Source: Girardinichthys multiradiatus
Lineage: Eukaryota > Chordata > Actinopteri > Cyprinodontiformes > Goodeidae
Reading direction: 5' to 3'
NCBI RefSeq assembly: GCF_021462225.1
Contig: NC_061795.1
Coordinates: forward strand, 5,921,501-5,985,500
Length of the DNA: 64,000 nt
In this document: piece after piece, positions 14,001 to 27,061 of the stretch
How positions within the stretch are numbered: the stretch's first letter is position 1
Layout of the letters: the number at the start of each line of letters is the position of its first letter
Translations under genes and position numbers: made by a program
Notes under the pieces: generated by a model
What the model saw: the letters and a program-made list of their open reading frames with translations, nothing else
Told to the model about the DNA's origin: nothing
Database searches by the model: none

Positions 14001-17000
14001 TTTGTATCCTCATAAAAAGGCTGGGTGCTGTCAGGTTATTTTGCATGCTGGTAATCTTGGCTAAAACTGGTCTACATTTAGACTTTTAATAAATGTCTGA
14101 AACCAATTTACATGGGGTGAATGACACCTTTTCTCATGCCTATAAGAGGCAAGATCTTCCACCTATACAGGTAAATGGACTGATTTTATATAGCACTCTT
14201 CTAGTCATATTGCCCATTCAAACCAATTTGAACTACAGCCACATTCACCCATTAACATGCAGACACCAATATGCAGATAAGTCGGCAACCTGTGGCTACG
14301 TTCCTTGCCCAAGGTCAAATCAACATGTGACAGGAGGAAGCTGAACCTACAACTTTCCTGCTGCAAGACAAATATACTGAGCCAAAGTCACCTACAAGGT
14401 AGAAGTTTCCTTGCACCGGCATGGCTTTATTTCTAGCAATGCCCCTGTTCGTTATCCTGATTCTCACCTTTGTTGTTTCTGCTTCTGCAGCTTTACATTG
14501 TTGCCCTGTTTCCTGTGTCACAAAACTGTTCCACAAAACTGAAAAGCACAATTTTAAAGTACAGCAAAAATATACTGGATGAGTGTGTTTGGAAAAACAT
14601 ACTTTGTATTTGTGGGGATAAGATGATTAGTTATTTGAATCATTTCTTTAAGCCCTTACAATAATGTACTTTTTTATTGTTACTTTTTTGTTTTTACCTC
14701 CTTTATACATTAGTCTGAATAAACCTGTTTTTAATCCATCTATCTGAGTCCTTGTTCAGCTTTGCACGGTGGAATTTTGTCATTCCCACTCGTTAACACA
14801 ACACTAAGCCTTCAGCAACCCAAAAAACATGTCCAGGATAAAAGTATGCATGCTGTGATGTTAGGCTCCACAAACAAGACAAGTTACAGCAAAGATCATA
14901 TCACCTGTTTAAAAATCTCGTCAAAGCTCGGCCGCTTGCTCGGGTCTTCATTCCAACATTCATTCATCAAATTGAGACACTCAGCTGGAGCTTCGTCCAC
15001 TGAAACGAAAGGTCTGCAGAGAGGAGGTAGCTTCTTCAGACGCTCCACAATCTCTTTAATAGTTTGACAGACAGTGAGAGAGGTTTGGATGATTGGATAC
15101 ACAAGTGGTTGCTAAGATGGGTTCAGTCAGATCAACAGATCTTTAGATGAGGGAAGCATTCTTACCATGAGCAGGCATATCCATCATGGCATATGGCAGT
15201 GTTCGTGAGATCACTTCCTGTATAATGATAGAAAAACTAAAGACATCTCCAGCAAAAGAACCTGTTTGTACTACATTCCTCAGAAGTTCAGGAGCCGTCC
15301 ACAGAAGATCTAAGAGAAAGGTGAGAAGACTTAGATGAGTTTAAGTCAAAAGCTGAAGTCAAATGTTTGAATCTCATCCGTATATTTAAACACTTTGCTA
15401 CAAGCAGCAGTAAGCATTCGGACTGGGAATCAGCTTCTAAAACCACTTATCATGAAATAAAAAATAAGTTGTAGCAAAGCTGATGAAGCAAGGAACTGAT
15501 GAAGACCGTCTCAGATTCTGGTCCACTGAAGATGCCAGATGTTCATAAATTCTCATTTTCCCGACAGCATCCTCTCTTGTACACTTGCGTTTAATCTCTT
15601 TCAGTTTTTGTTCTGGTTCTGATTACAGAATTCAAATTTAAATAAAACAGATTCTATGCTCTGGCTCACTGAAGACTCTGTTTCACAGTCCAGGGTTTGT
15701 TTGAGTAAGTTGAATTTAAGATTCTTTAAAACCCCTTTAAGACCATTATGAATAAAATTTTAGACCTACATGAAATAACTTAATTAACTCATTAACATCC
15801 ATCCATTGTCTATACCCATTTATCCATGCAGGGTCACCGGGGATCGGGTGCCTATCTCCAGCAGCCATTAAGTGAAAGGAGGTGTACTCCCTGGTCAGTT
15901 TGCCGGTCCATCACATGGCCACTAATTACTTACTTACCAAATATCTTGAATTTAACTTAAAGTGCTGTTAAAGTACTTCCCCCCTCAAAGATGTCTTGTT
16001 TATGCTTTTTGGTCACACTTTAAAGTTTCAGCTCATAAAACAAATTTTATGTCAGACAACAACAACATTAATAAACACAAAAAGTAGATTTCAAATAATA
16101 ACTTGTTAAGTAATGAATTACCTGTAACCAACCACATTTTTAGGAAAGCTGAGTTTCGTTTTACTAGCAATGCCTATGTAGTAAAGTGGACTGGATGGTG
16201 CATAAAATTTCTCATTAAAGTATACCAACAATGCAAGGGCAGCATCAGGGCAGATCTCTTTATTTAAAATTATATCAGTCTCACTTAAAAAATATATTAA
16301 TCAGTCTGAAATCTCCAAAAAATCAATCTGAAGAGTAAGTTCTCTTTACAAGAATGTTATAGAATTACAGAAGAATATTTTATAAAAAAAAAAAAAAAAA
16401 AACTTTTAATGCTCTGGTTCGATCTATTATCTGGTGCATAAAATCAAAAGTTACTAGAGTCTGCCATATATGACCCTAAAATTCAGCAGTCCAGATTTAT
16501 TTCAGAATCAATCTGTAATTCCCTACTTTTCTGACATTAATTCAGTTTAATTTTGCATTTGTTAGATCTCTGGTTATCTATTTTCTGTCTTATTAGATCT
16601 TTTCAAAAAAAATATCTGTCTGGTTTATTATTATTGGGTTTTTCTTCTATACACCTTTGGTATTTCTTTCTTATGATATTTTATTTTATTGAAGACACCT
16701 TCATGAGGACCATAAAATTGAGGCACGTGACGTTGCCCGGTATGGCGGAGCTGGGGTCCGACCCTGGAGCCAGGCCTGGGGTCAGGACTCGTCGGAGAGC
16801 GCCTAGTTGCTGGGTTGCTCCATGTGGGACCTGGCCGGGCCAAGCCCGAACAAGTGACACGAGGCCATCCCCCAGTGGGCCCATCACCTGCAGGGGGAAC
16901 TGTGAGGGACCGGTGCAAAGTGTGAGGGACCAGTGCAAAGAGGATTTGGCGGCAGACGAAGGTAGAGACCTCGGCGGTCCAATCTCTGGATGCTTAGGCT

Positions 17001-20000
17001 GGCTCTAGAAACGTGGAATGTCACTTCACTGGGGGGGAAGGAGCCTGAACTTGTGCGGGAGGTCGAGAGATTTCAACTAGAAATAGTCAGGCTTGCCTCC
17101 ATGGACAGCGTGGGCTCTGGAACCCAGCTTCTCAAGAGGGGCTGGACTCTCTTCTACTCTGGAGTGGCCCACGGGGAGAGGCAGCAGGCTGGGGTGGGTT
17201 TGCTTGTTGCCCCCCAGCTCAGCCATCTCGTGTTGGGGTTTACCCCAGTGGATGAGAGGGTCGCATCCCTGCGCCTTCAGGTTGGAGACAAGTCTCTGAC
17301 TGTCGTTTCGACCTACGGGCCGAGTGGTAGTGCGGAGTACCCGGCCTTCTTGGCATCCCTGTCGAAGGTGCTGGACAGTGCCCCTCCTGGGGACTCCATT
17401 ATTCTGCTGGTGGACTTCAACGTCCACGTGGGAAATGACATTGACACCTGGAGAAGCGTGATCAGGAGGAATGGCCTCCCCAATCTGAATCCGAGTGGTG
17501 TTTCGTTATTGAACTTCTGTGCTTGTCGTGGATTGTCCATAATGAACACCATGTTCAAGCATAAGTGTGTTCATCAGTGCACTTGGCACCAGGACACTCT
17601 AGTCAGGAGGTCGATGATATACTTTGTTGTCGTGTCTTCAGACCTTCGGCCGCATGTTTTGGACACTCAGGTGAAGAAAGGAGCTGAGCTGTCCACTGAT
17701 CACCACCTGGTGGTGAGTTGGATCTGCTGGAAGAGGAGAAAGCCGGACAGACTTGGCAGGCCCAAGCGCATAGTGAGGGTCTGCTGGGAACATCTGGCAG
17801 AGCCCTCGGCCATGGATGTATTCAACTCCCACCTCCGGGACAGCTTTGACCATATTCCAGGGGATGTTGGAAACAAAGAGTCCGAGTGGACCATGTTCTC
17901 CGCATCTATTGTTGATACTGCTGCCCGTAGCTGCGGCTGTAAGGTCTGCGCTGCCTGTCGTGGCGGCAATCCCCGAACCCGGTGGTGGACACCGGCAGTA
18001 AGGGACGCTATCAAGCTGAAGAAGGGTTCCTATTGGCTGTGGTTGGCTTTTGGGACTCCTGAGGCGACTGATGGGTACCGTGAGGCCAAGTGTGTCGCGG
18101 CCTGGGCTGTGGTAGAGGCTGCCCTTTGTCACCGGTCCTCTTCATAACTTTTATGGACAGGATTTCTAGGCACAGCCAAGGCCCGGAAGGAGTCTGGTTT
18201 GGGGACCAGTGGATTTCTTCTCTTCTTTTTGCAGATGATGTGGTCCTGCTGGCCCCCTCTAGCCAAGACCAACAGCATGGGGCAGTTCACAGCCGAGTGT
18301 GAAGCGGCTGGGATGAAGATCAGCTCCTCCAAGTTCGAGGCCATGGTTCTCGACCGGAAAAGGCTGGCTTGTCCTCTTCAGGTTGGAAGGGAGTTCCTGC
18401 CTCAAGTGGAGGAGTTCAAGTATCTCAGGGTCTTGTTCACAAGCAAGGGAAGAATGGAGCAGGAGATCGACAGACAGATCGGTGCGGCTGCAGCAGTAAT
18501 GGGAGCGCTGTGCCGCTCTGTTTTGGTGAAGAGAGAGCTGAGCCAAAAAGCAAAGCTCTCAATTTACTGGTCGGTCTACGTTCCTACCCTCATCTATGGC
18601 CATGAACTTTGGGTCATGACCGAAAGAACGAGATCCCGGATACAAGTGGCTGAAATGAGCTTCCTCCGTAGGGCGGCTGGGCACTCCCTTAGAGATAAGG
18701 TGAGGAGCTCAGCCATCCGGGAGGGGCTCGGAATAGAGCCGCTGCTCCTCCACATCAAGAGGAGCCAGTTGAGGTGGCTCGGGCATCTATTAGTATTACA
18801 GATTTATTCTTGCTGTTTTATATTCCACTTTCTGAGCTGTTATATGCTGGTTTGTGTGTAAGTCGCACACACAAGTACTCTGTGTGTTATCTCAGTCACT
18901 TATAGGAAGAACTATACACTAATAACTGCATGAGACATTTTGTTATTCTAATGGGAGGAAAGACACACTAAAAATGGTTTTGAAAAATAAGTAAATTTCT
19001 CCAATGTTAGTTAAACACAGTTTAAGTAACTGGTGCAATTTTCCAATATTTAGGAAATAGACAAATACTGTTAATTCTGTTTTACCTTGTGCATCGTCAG
19101 AAATATTGACACCTTGAGACTGAAGAATCATGGGCAGACCATAGTCTGTGATTTTCAAAACAAATCGCCCATCAACCAAGCAATTTGTGGACTTCAGGCG
19201 ACCGTGAGCCAACCCTCGTAGGTGAAGATACTTCATTCCCTATAACAAAGTAAAGACAATACAAGATGTCAGACATTTAATCTGAGACCAGTTTGATCAA
19301 GCATAGCTTGATAATGTAATAGTTTTAGAGTACACTGACTGCTGGCATCAGAATTTATTTTGAAGTGAAACAGAATCAATTCCTTATGGCTATGGGATCA
19401 ATGAAGAGAAACAGAAAACAGTGATATGAAACACATTTTGGCAAATGTTAACAGATACTTCATTCTGTATCATCAGTATTTTGTTTCAAAATCAGATCGG
19501 AAAACTGTAATATAAAACTAAACCCAAAATATGCACGCCCCTGACAGATTTAGATAAAACATTATTTACATTCAACCGACAATATAAGTATATATGTGTG
19601 TGTGTATACAGCGGTTGGACAATGAAACTGAAACACCTGTCATTTTAGTGTGGGAGGTTTCATGGCTAAATTGGACCAGCCTGGTAGCCAGTGAAGGTTC
19701 AATTAGCAGGGTAAGAGCAAAGTTTTGCTCAATATATTGAAATGCACAAAACATTATGGGTGACATACCAGAGTTCAAAAGAGGACAAATTGTTGGTGCA
19801 CGTCTTGCTGGCGCATCTGTGACCAAGACAGCAAGTCTTTGTGATATATCAAGAGCCACGGTATCCAGGGTAATGTCAGCATACCACCAAGAAGGACGAA
19901 CCACATCCAACAGGATTAACTGTGGACGCAAGACCCGGATTGTATCCAAAAAACATAAAACCACGGCTGCCCAAATCACGGCAGAATTAAATGTGCACCT

Positions 20001-22441
20001 CAACTCTCCTGTTTCCACCAGAACTGTCCGTTGGGAACTCCACAGGGTCAATATACAGGTACTTCTCAAAATATTAGCACATTGTGATAAAGTTCATTAT
20101 TTTCCATAATGTCATGAAGAAAATTTAACATTCATACATTTTAGATTCATTGCACACTAACTGAAATATTTCAGGTCTTTTATTGTCTTAATACGGATGA
20201 TTTTGGCATACAGCTCATGAAAACCCAAAATTCCTATCTCACAAAATTAGCATATTTCATCCGACCAATAAAAGAAAAGTGTTTTTAATACAAAAAACGT
20301 CAACCTTCAAATAATCATGTACAGTTATGCACTCAATACTTGGTCGGGAATCCTTTTGCAGAAATGACTGCTTCAATGCGGCGTGGCATGGAGGCAATCA
20401 GCCTGTGGCACTGCTGAGGTCTTATGGAGGCCCAGGATGCTTCGATAGCGGCCTTTAGCTCATCCAGAGTGTTGGGTCTTGAGTCTCTCAACGTTCTCTT
20501 CACAATATCCCATAGATTCTCTATGGGGTTCAGGTCAGGAGAGTTGGCAGGCCAATTGAGCACAGTGATACCATGGTCAGTAAACCATTTACCAGTGGTT
20601 TTGGCACTGTGAGCAGGTGCCAGGTCGTGCTGAAAAATGAAATCTTCATCTCCATAAAGCTTTTCAGCAGATGGAAGCATGAAGTGCTCCAAAATCTCCT
20701 GATAGCTAGCTGCATTGACCCTGCCCTTGATAAAACACAGTGGACCAACACCAGCAGCTGACACGGCACCCCAGACCATCACTGACTGTGGGTACTTGAC
20801 ACTGGACTTCTGGCATTTCGGTATTTCCTTCTCCCCAGTCTTCCTCCAGACTCTGGCACCTTGATTTCCGAATGACATGCAGAATTTGCTTTCATCCGAA
20901 AAAAGTACTTTGGACCACTGAGCAACAGTAGAGTGCTGCTTCTCTGTAGCCCAGGTCAGGCGCTTCTGCCGCTGTTTCTGGTTCAAAAGTAGCTTGACCT
21001 GGGGAATGCGGCACCTGTAGCCCATTTCCTGCACACGCCTGTGCACGGTGGCTCTGGATGTTTCTATTCCAGACTCAGTCCACTGCTTCCGCAGGTCCCC
21101 CGAGGTCTGGAATCGGCCCTTCTCCACAATCTTCCTCAGGGTCCGGTCACCTCTTCTCGTTGTGCAGCGTTTTCTGCCACACTTTTTCCTTCCTACAGAC
21201 TTCCCACTGAGGTGCCTTGATACAGCACTCTGGGAACAGCCTATTCGTTCAGAAATTTCTTTCTGTGTCTTACCCTCTTGCTTGAGGGTGTCAATAGTGG
21301 CCTTCTGGACAGCAGTCAGGTCGGCAGTCTTACCCATGATTGGGGTTTTGAGTGATGAACCAGGCTGGGAGTTTTAAAGGCCTCAGGAATCTTTTGCAGG
21401 TGTTTCGAGTTAACTTGTTGATTCAGATGATTAGGTTCATAGCTCGTTTAGAGACCCTTTTAATGATATGCTAATTTTGTGAGATATGAATTTTGGGTTT
21501 TCATGAGCTGTATGCCAAAATCATCCGTATTAAGACAATAAAAGTCCTGAAATATTTCAGTTAGTGTGCAATGAATCTAAAATATATGAATGTTAAATTT
21601 TCATCATGACATTATGAAAAATAATGAACTTTATCACAATATGCTAATATTTTGAGAAGGACCTGTACACGGCCAAGCTGCTATAGCCAAACCTTTGGTC
21701 ACTCATGCCAATGCCAAACGTCAGTTTCAATGGTGCAAGGAGCGCAAATCTAGGGCTGTGGACAATGTGGAACATGTATTGTTCTCTGATGAGTCCACCT
21801 TTACTGTTTTCCCCACATCCGGGAGAGTTATGGTGTGGAGAAGCCCCAAAGAAGCGTACCACCCAGACTGTTGCATGCCCAGAGTGAAGCATGGGGGTGG
21901 ATCAGTGATGGTTTGGGCTGCCATATCATGGCATTCCCTTGGCCCAATACTTGTGCTAGATGGGCGTGTCACTGCCAAGGACTACCGAACCATTCTTGAG
22001 GACCATGTGCATCCAATGGTTCAAACATTGTATCCTGAAGGCGGTGCCGTGTATCAGGATGACAATGCACCAATACACACAGCAAGACTGGTGAAAGATT
22101 GGTTTGATGAACATGAAAGTGAAGTTGAACATCTCCCATGGTCTGCACAGTAACCAGATCTAAATATTATTGAGCCACTTTGGGGTGTTTTGGAGGAGCG
22201 AGTCAGGAAACATTTTCCTCCACCAGTATCACGTAGAGACCTGGCCACTATCCTGCAAGAAGAATGGCTTAAAATCCCTCTGACCACTGTGCAGGACTTG
22301 TATATGTCATTCCCAAGACGAATTGACGCTGTATTGGCTGCAAAAGGAGGCCCTGCACCATACTAATAAATTATTGTAGTCTAAAACCAGGTGTTTCAGT
22401 TTCATTGTACAACCCCTGTATGTATGTATGTGTATATATAT

Positions 22442-22479
<38 letters not shown>

Positions 22480-25400
22480 GTGTTTGATTCACTGTCGATT
22501 TCACAGGTTTTCCCACTTGCAAAGCATGTAGAAGTCTTTAACTTTTATCATAGGTACTCTGTGAGTACTGGAATCTGAAACAAAAATCCAGAAAATCACA
22601 TTGTGTGATTTTTAATTAATCATTTGCATTTTATTTCATGACATAAGTATTTGATCACCTACCAATCAGTAGGAATCCCGGCTCTCACAGGCCTGTTAGC
22701 GTTTCTTTAAGAAGCCCTGCTGTTCCCCACTCATTACCTGTATTAACTGCACCTGTTTAAACTCATCTATATAAAAGACACCTGTCCACACACTCAATAA
22801 ACAAACTACAATCTCTCCACAAATAAGCAGCTTATTATTTTTCCGTTGCCTCTTTGCGGGGCAATTTGGGGACTTTGCCAAGCCCCTAGATGCGTGTGCA
22901 TCTAGGGGTTATGATTATTGATTGATTAATCTTGATCAGTAATTATAATTACAAATCATAATTTGACAAAATCAATTTCTTAACCAAAATCCTCATTTAT
23001 AAATCGAGACCAGAGATGTTTCTGGTGTTGTAATTGCGGCTCAACGCCTTTGACAATTACAGCCGTTAAATACTCAGTAATAATTAATAACTATTACCGG
23101 AGATGTCACTATTTAATCGACCGTTTCTGCCGAAACGTATGGAACTTTTAACCTTATCTTGACTGACAAATCACTTTTTGCACACAATGAACACAAAATG
23201 CTCTCTCTTTATCTATGTGAATATTTATTAATCTTCACCTACTCAACATGCAAAATTCTACATAACAAGGGTAACACATCTAAATAAGCAAAATAAAGAA
23301 CACAGCAGTGGGTGTTGAATCAACCAGCATTTATGGCAAAATTGAGAATATGGCGAAGAGGTGTGGGATGAGTGGAGAGTGGGCGGGGGCGCAACTCCAA
23401 CTGTATTCAGTGATGTCTTGATCATAAAACGTCCCCCAACTCCTGAGCAGACAAAGAGTTATAAACCTTTTGGCGGCAAGCTAGCAAGCAGTGAGGTTGA
23501 AGACAAAGGAAAATGGAGAATTTTACCATGAGGTGATTTTAACAGTCCAGTCTTACCACACACCTGCGTTGACTCTCATGTGGTAAAACACGCACAGAGC
23601 TAGGAAAGCTGCGGCTCCAGATATCAAAATAACACATCAAAGTTTCAATAACAAGGTTACATGCACATATCATTCAGAACACATTAGATCCTAACTAGCG
23701 ATTCTGATCGCTTCTACAACCTCTGACCCTGCCCAGGCCTTCTAATAAAGAAATAAAAATAAAGGATGGGTTTTACTTGGTGAAGTTTCCTTCTGGGTCA
23801 GCAAGTGGGAGGGAAAGATGGGGGGTTGAAGCGTTGTGCGCGTCCGCAGCTCAACTCCAGGAAAGCGGTCAGTCCCCGTCCTTTGGCCTTCTTGATGAAA
23901 AGGAAAAATATGATCTGACCATCAAAGTCGACTTGGGATGAAAACACGGTGGCGGTTCGTTCCTCGAACTCCGTGTTTTTAGTTACGTGTTAAACTCACG
24001 TCTTCGATCGGCAAAGTGAAATTTCTGGCCTTCCTAGTCCAGAAACCTCAGTTATGAATTGTTCGTTGGCCAACGAGAGAGAATAATTGAAGACTCCACG
24101 TGGGATCTCTTCTTCTCCAGAGGATGCTTCAGTTGCGTGGTAACCGTGTCAAGATTTCCAGCTGAAGGCGGGGTTTTCAACATGGAGGCCTCCATATATA
24201 GCGCCCTGTGACGTCAGACTTGGGGCGTGTCATATCAGCCGCCATGTCCTGGATACAAAATGGCCGAAAGCACCAGGAGGCCTGGTGTCTGTGCAAGTAG
24301 TCCAATATTCAGCAACAAGTGGTCCAACAAAAGTTATCAAAATCGTGAGTTTTCCGCCATGTTTAGCGGACGTGGTCGGGGCACGAAAATGGCGTTCACG
24401 CCCAAAGTGAAAAAATGCAATAACTTTCCCAAAGAAACGCCAAATCACACCAAAGTTGGTATGGTGGATGCTTCTACCACCACCACAAAGTGTTAGTATT
24501 GTTTCATTGTTTTACATTTATTAGTTTCAGATGACACTATACATAAGTTTAAGTTATTTTATTTAGACAGATATTTTCTAATGGGTGCTCACTTTAGTTA
24601 AGATTTGTCTGAATGGTTTACTTATACTTGGTTTTTTTTTCTTTGAGGTTCTGCAAATGCAGAACAGCTGGAGATGGAAGCCAGGAACATACCATTATGC
24701 CAAAAGACTGAGGGGGGGACTTAACTTCTTAACTTGGTAAAGTTGTTAGTTATTTTGTCACTTTAGTATTCACTTATTTGTGTTAAGTTAAAGAGTAATT
24801 TGTGTCATTTATGTTTAATTAGTTTGTATGTATTTTTCTCATTTGTTCTTATGTTGTGCCTTCCCCATTTGAGTCTAGGTTATTCCACCCCTATTTAAGT
24901 AGTCTTTGTTTTTTGGTCTGGAGGTCAGTTTTGTTTGAGTTTTGTTGCTGTTCAGTTGTCCTCAGCTGAGTTGGGCCCAAACCCATGTCATTTATTATCT
25001 GAGTTATTTTTGTATTGAAGTTGACCTTTTGTTAACTATTTTTGACAGTATTAAATTGAAGCTTTTCCAATTTTTGAACACCTTTTGTCCTTGCTTAAGC
25101 CTGGTCCACCACAGTTGGCATGAAGGAGAACCTTCGGGTTCCCGACGATCCTATGGGATCATATGCTGACATCACCAAAGCCGTGGCATTGGCCCCTGAG
25201 AACAGGAAGTCACTTTTTTTACTGGGAAAGGTTGCTATCTGGCTGTCTACACTCAATCAACTTCAAACAGTGTCAGATGACTGATAACTAGTGGGTCTAA
25301 CTTCATTTGAAGCACAGTGACCTTTCATAAAATGGCGTGGCTGTGGTGGCGGGGCGAAGTTGGACGTCACGCCATGGCCATACGTTTGGCTTTAATTTCC

Positions 25401-26964
25401 ATATACATCATCTGATCTGCACCATATTCAATGTGATTGATTGATCCTAGTCCAGTCCCCAACAGAGATCTGATGACATGTTTGGTGGGTGTGGCCTAAT
25501 TCCTCCACAGCCCCCCCTAGAAAATTTTAAAAAATCAGCCCCAAGCCATGCTTTGAAATTGTGAAATTTGGTACACATATGTAACTTGTCAAGACCTACA
25601 AAAAAGTATCTTGGAGCATTGGTCCAAACCCCACAAGAAGTCGGCCATTTTGGATTGAATTTGCCATTTTGACCCCAGTTTTGCTGTTTCTAGACCGCAT
25701 ATCTGAGCGAACTCCTCCTACAGCTTTTGACTTGGAGACTTGAAAATCACTCAGTATACTCTTAAGGCACTGGGGAGCAAAAGTTATCAGAAGCTTTTTG
25801 ATACATGAAACTGTGGGTGTGGTCATGCCTCAAAATATGACTTCTTGCCATGAAAGACAAAATTAAAATAGCTCCTACAAGGAAAGTCACAGAGACCTGA
25901 TACCTTCTGAGATTGATCTGCCTCTGGCCCTGAACAATATTCACTGATCAGATGGTGATTATGGTTGATCTTTGTCAGCCTCAAACAGCTCTATTGGATT
26001 ACATTGGAATTTGGATCAACAGCGCCCCCTAGGACACTTCAAGGGCTATATCTCCCTCATACATCATCGGATCCACTTGAAATGCAGTATACATAATCAT
26101 GAGTTAATGATGGACATGTTGACACAGTCAATAGATTACATCACTTTAGCCCCACCCACTAATAAACAAATGAGTGTAGCTTCCATATGGAATGTCCGAT
26201 TTACTCCAAATTTTGAATGCTTCTCACCAGACCAAAACTCTGCGTGACCGGAGATCATATGGCATGTTGCTCACAATGCCACCAAGTGGCAACGTGTTGA
26301 AGTGAAGCCGTGTCATCGTCAGTGGCGTGTAGGAGGTGATGCCAGGCTCCCGCGGTCGCTGCACAGGCCGAGTTGCGATGAGGTGTGAGGGCCTTCAGTG
26401 CTGCTTGCAGCTTTAATCTTTTATTATTATTGTTAGGTAGTCATTTTACCCCCTTCTGTAGAATAGTACATATTTATTTACGTGAAGATTTTTGGACCAG
26501 AATAGTAATTGTACTGCTACATGGTCAATAAATGTTCACATAAATAAAGAGAAGTGTTTGTGTTTATTTCATGCAAGAGTGATTTATCTGTCAAAGTAAG
26601 GTCAAAGTTCCTCCACCAATCGGTGGAGCAGCTGATTAAACAGTGACATTTAGGGTGATTTTGGTTAATAATTATCAAATATTAATGATAATTAACTAAT
26701 TGTAATTATTAAGTGCTTCTGAGCCCATAATCACAACACCAGAGTGCATCTCTGATTTCTATTCGTAAGCAGTGATTGTTGGTTAGGAACTATTTTTTGT
26801 AAATTATGATTTTTAATTAATTTAATAAATTTTTTGATAAATATTAATTAATCAAGAATCATAATCCTTACACCGTCACTCACAGTTGAAGAGTACCTAT
26901 GATAAAAATCTAAGTATTCTACACGCTTTGCAAGTGGGAAAACATGCAAAATCTTCTCCCCACA

Positions 26965-27061
<97 letters not shown>

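Larger units (their letters stand above)
19609..22418 (+). mobile_element. Tc1-like transposon interrupted by a second Tc1-like transposon
   Basis: Ends are inverted (cggttggacaatgaaactga at left, complement at right) and flanked by TA (19607-19608, 22419-22420). Without the inner insertion it is about 1.2 kb. Transposase N-terminus 19756-20050 ([14 protein letters not shown]), C-terminal part from about 21680 ([16 protein letters not shown]). Besides the insertion, an in-frame stop (taa at about 22151) sits where the related copy at 29700 reads tca of SPDLN, so this copy is dead. Confidence 0.9.
22478..26967. mobile_element. Tc1-like transposon ends (family C) separated by a later insertion
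   Basis: Left end about 22478-22820 (cccacttgcaaagcatgtag, tttatcataggtactctg, agtatttgatcaccta, ccacactcaataaac) and right end about 26874-26967 (gtacctatgataaaaatc, ctttgcaagtgggaaaac) are inverted copies of one terminal repeat known in fish Tc1 elements. No transposase frame survives. Both outer tips run into (TA)n arrays. Confidence 0.72.

Noticed and set aside
17077..18546. Minus-strand frames of 60-165 codons over the Rex3 copy
   Set aside because: Shadows of the plus-strand endonuclease/RT frame in GC-rich sequence.
24227..24496. 89-codon frame in the CpG-containing part of the 22905-26872 unit
   Set aside because: Has an ATG but low-complexity basic content, an opposite-strand frame over the same place and no recognised domain.
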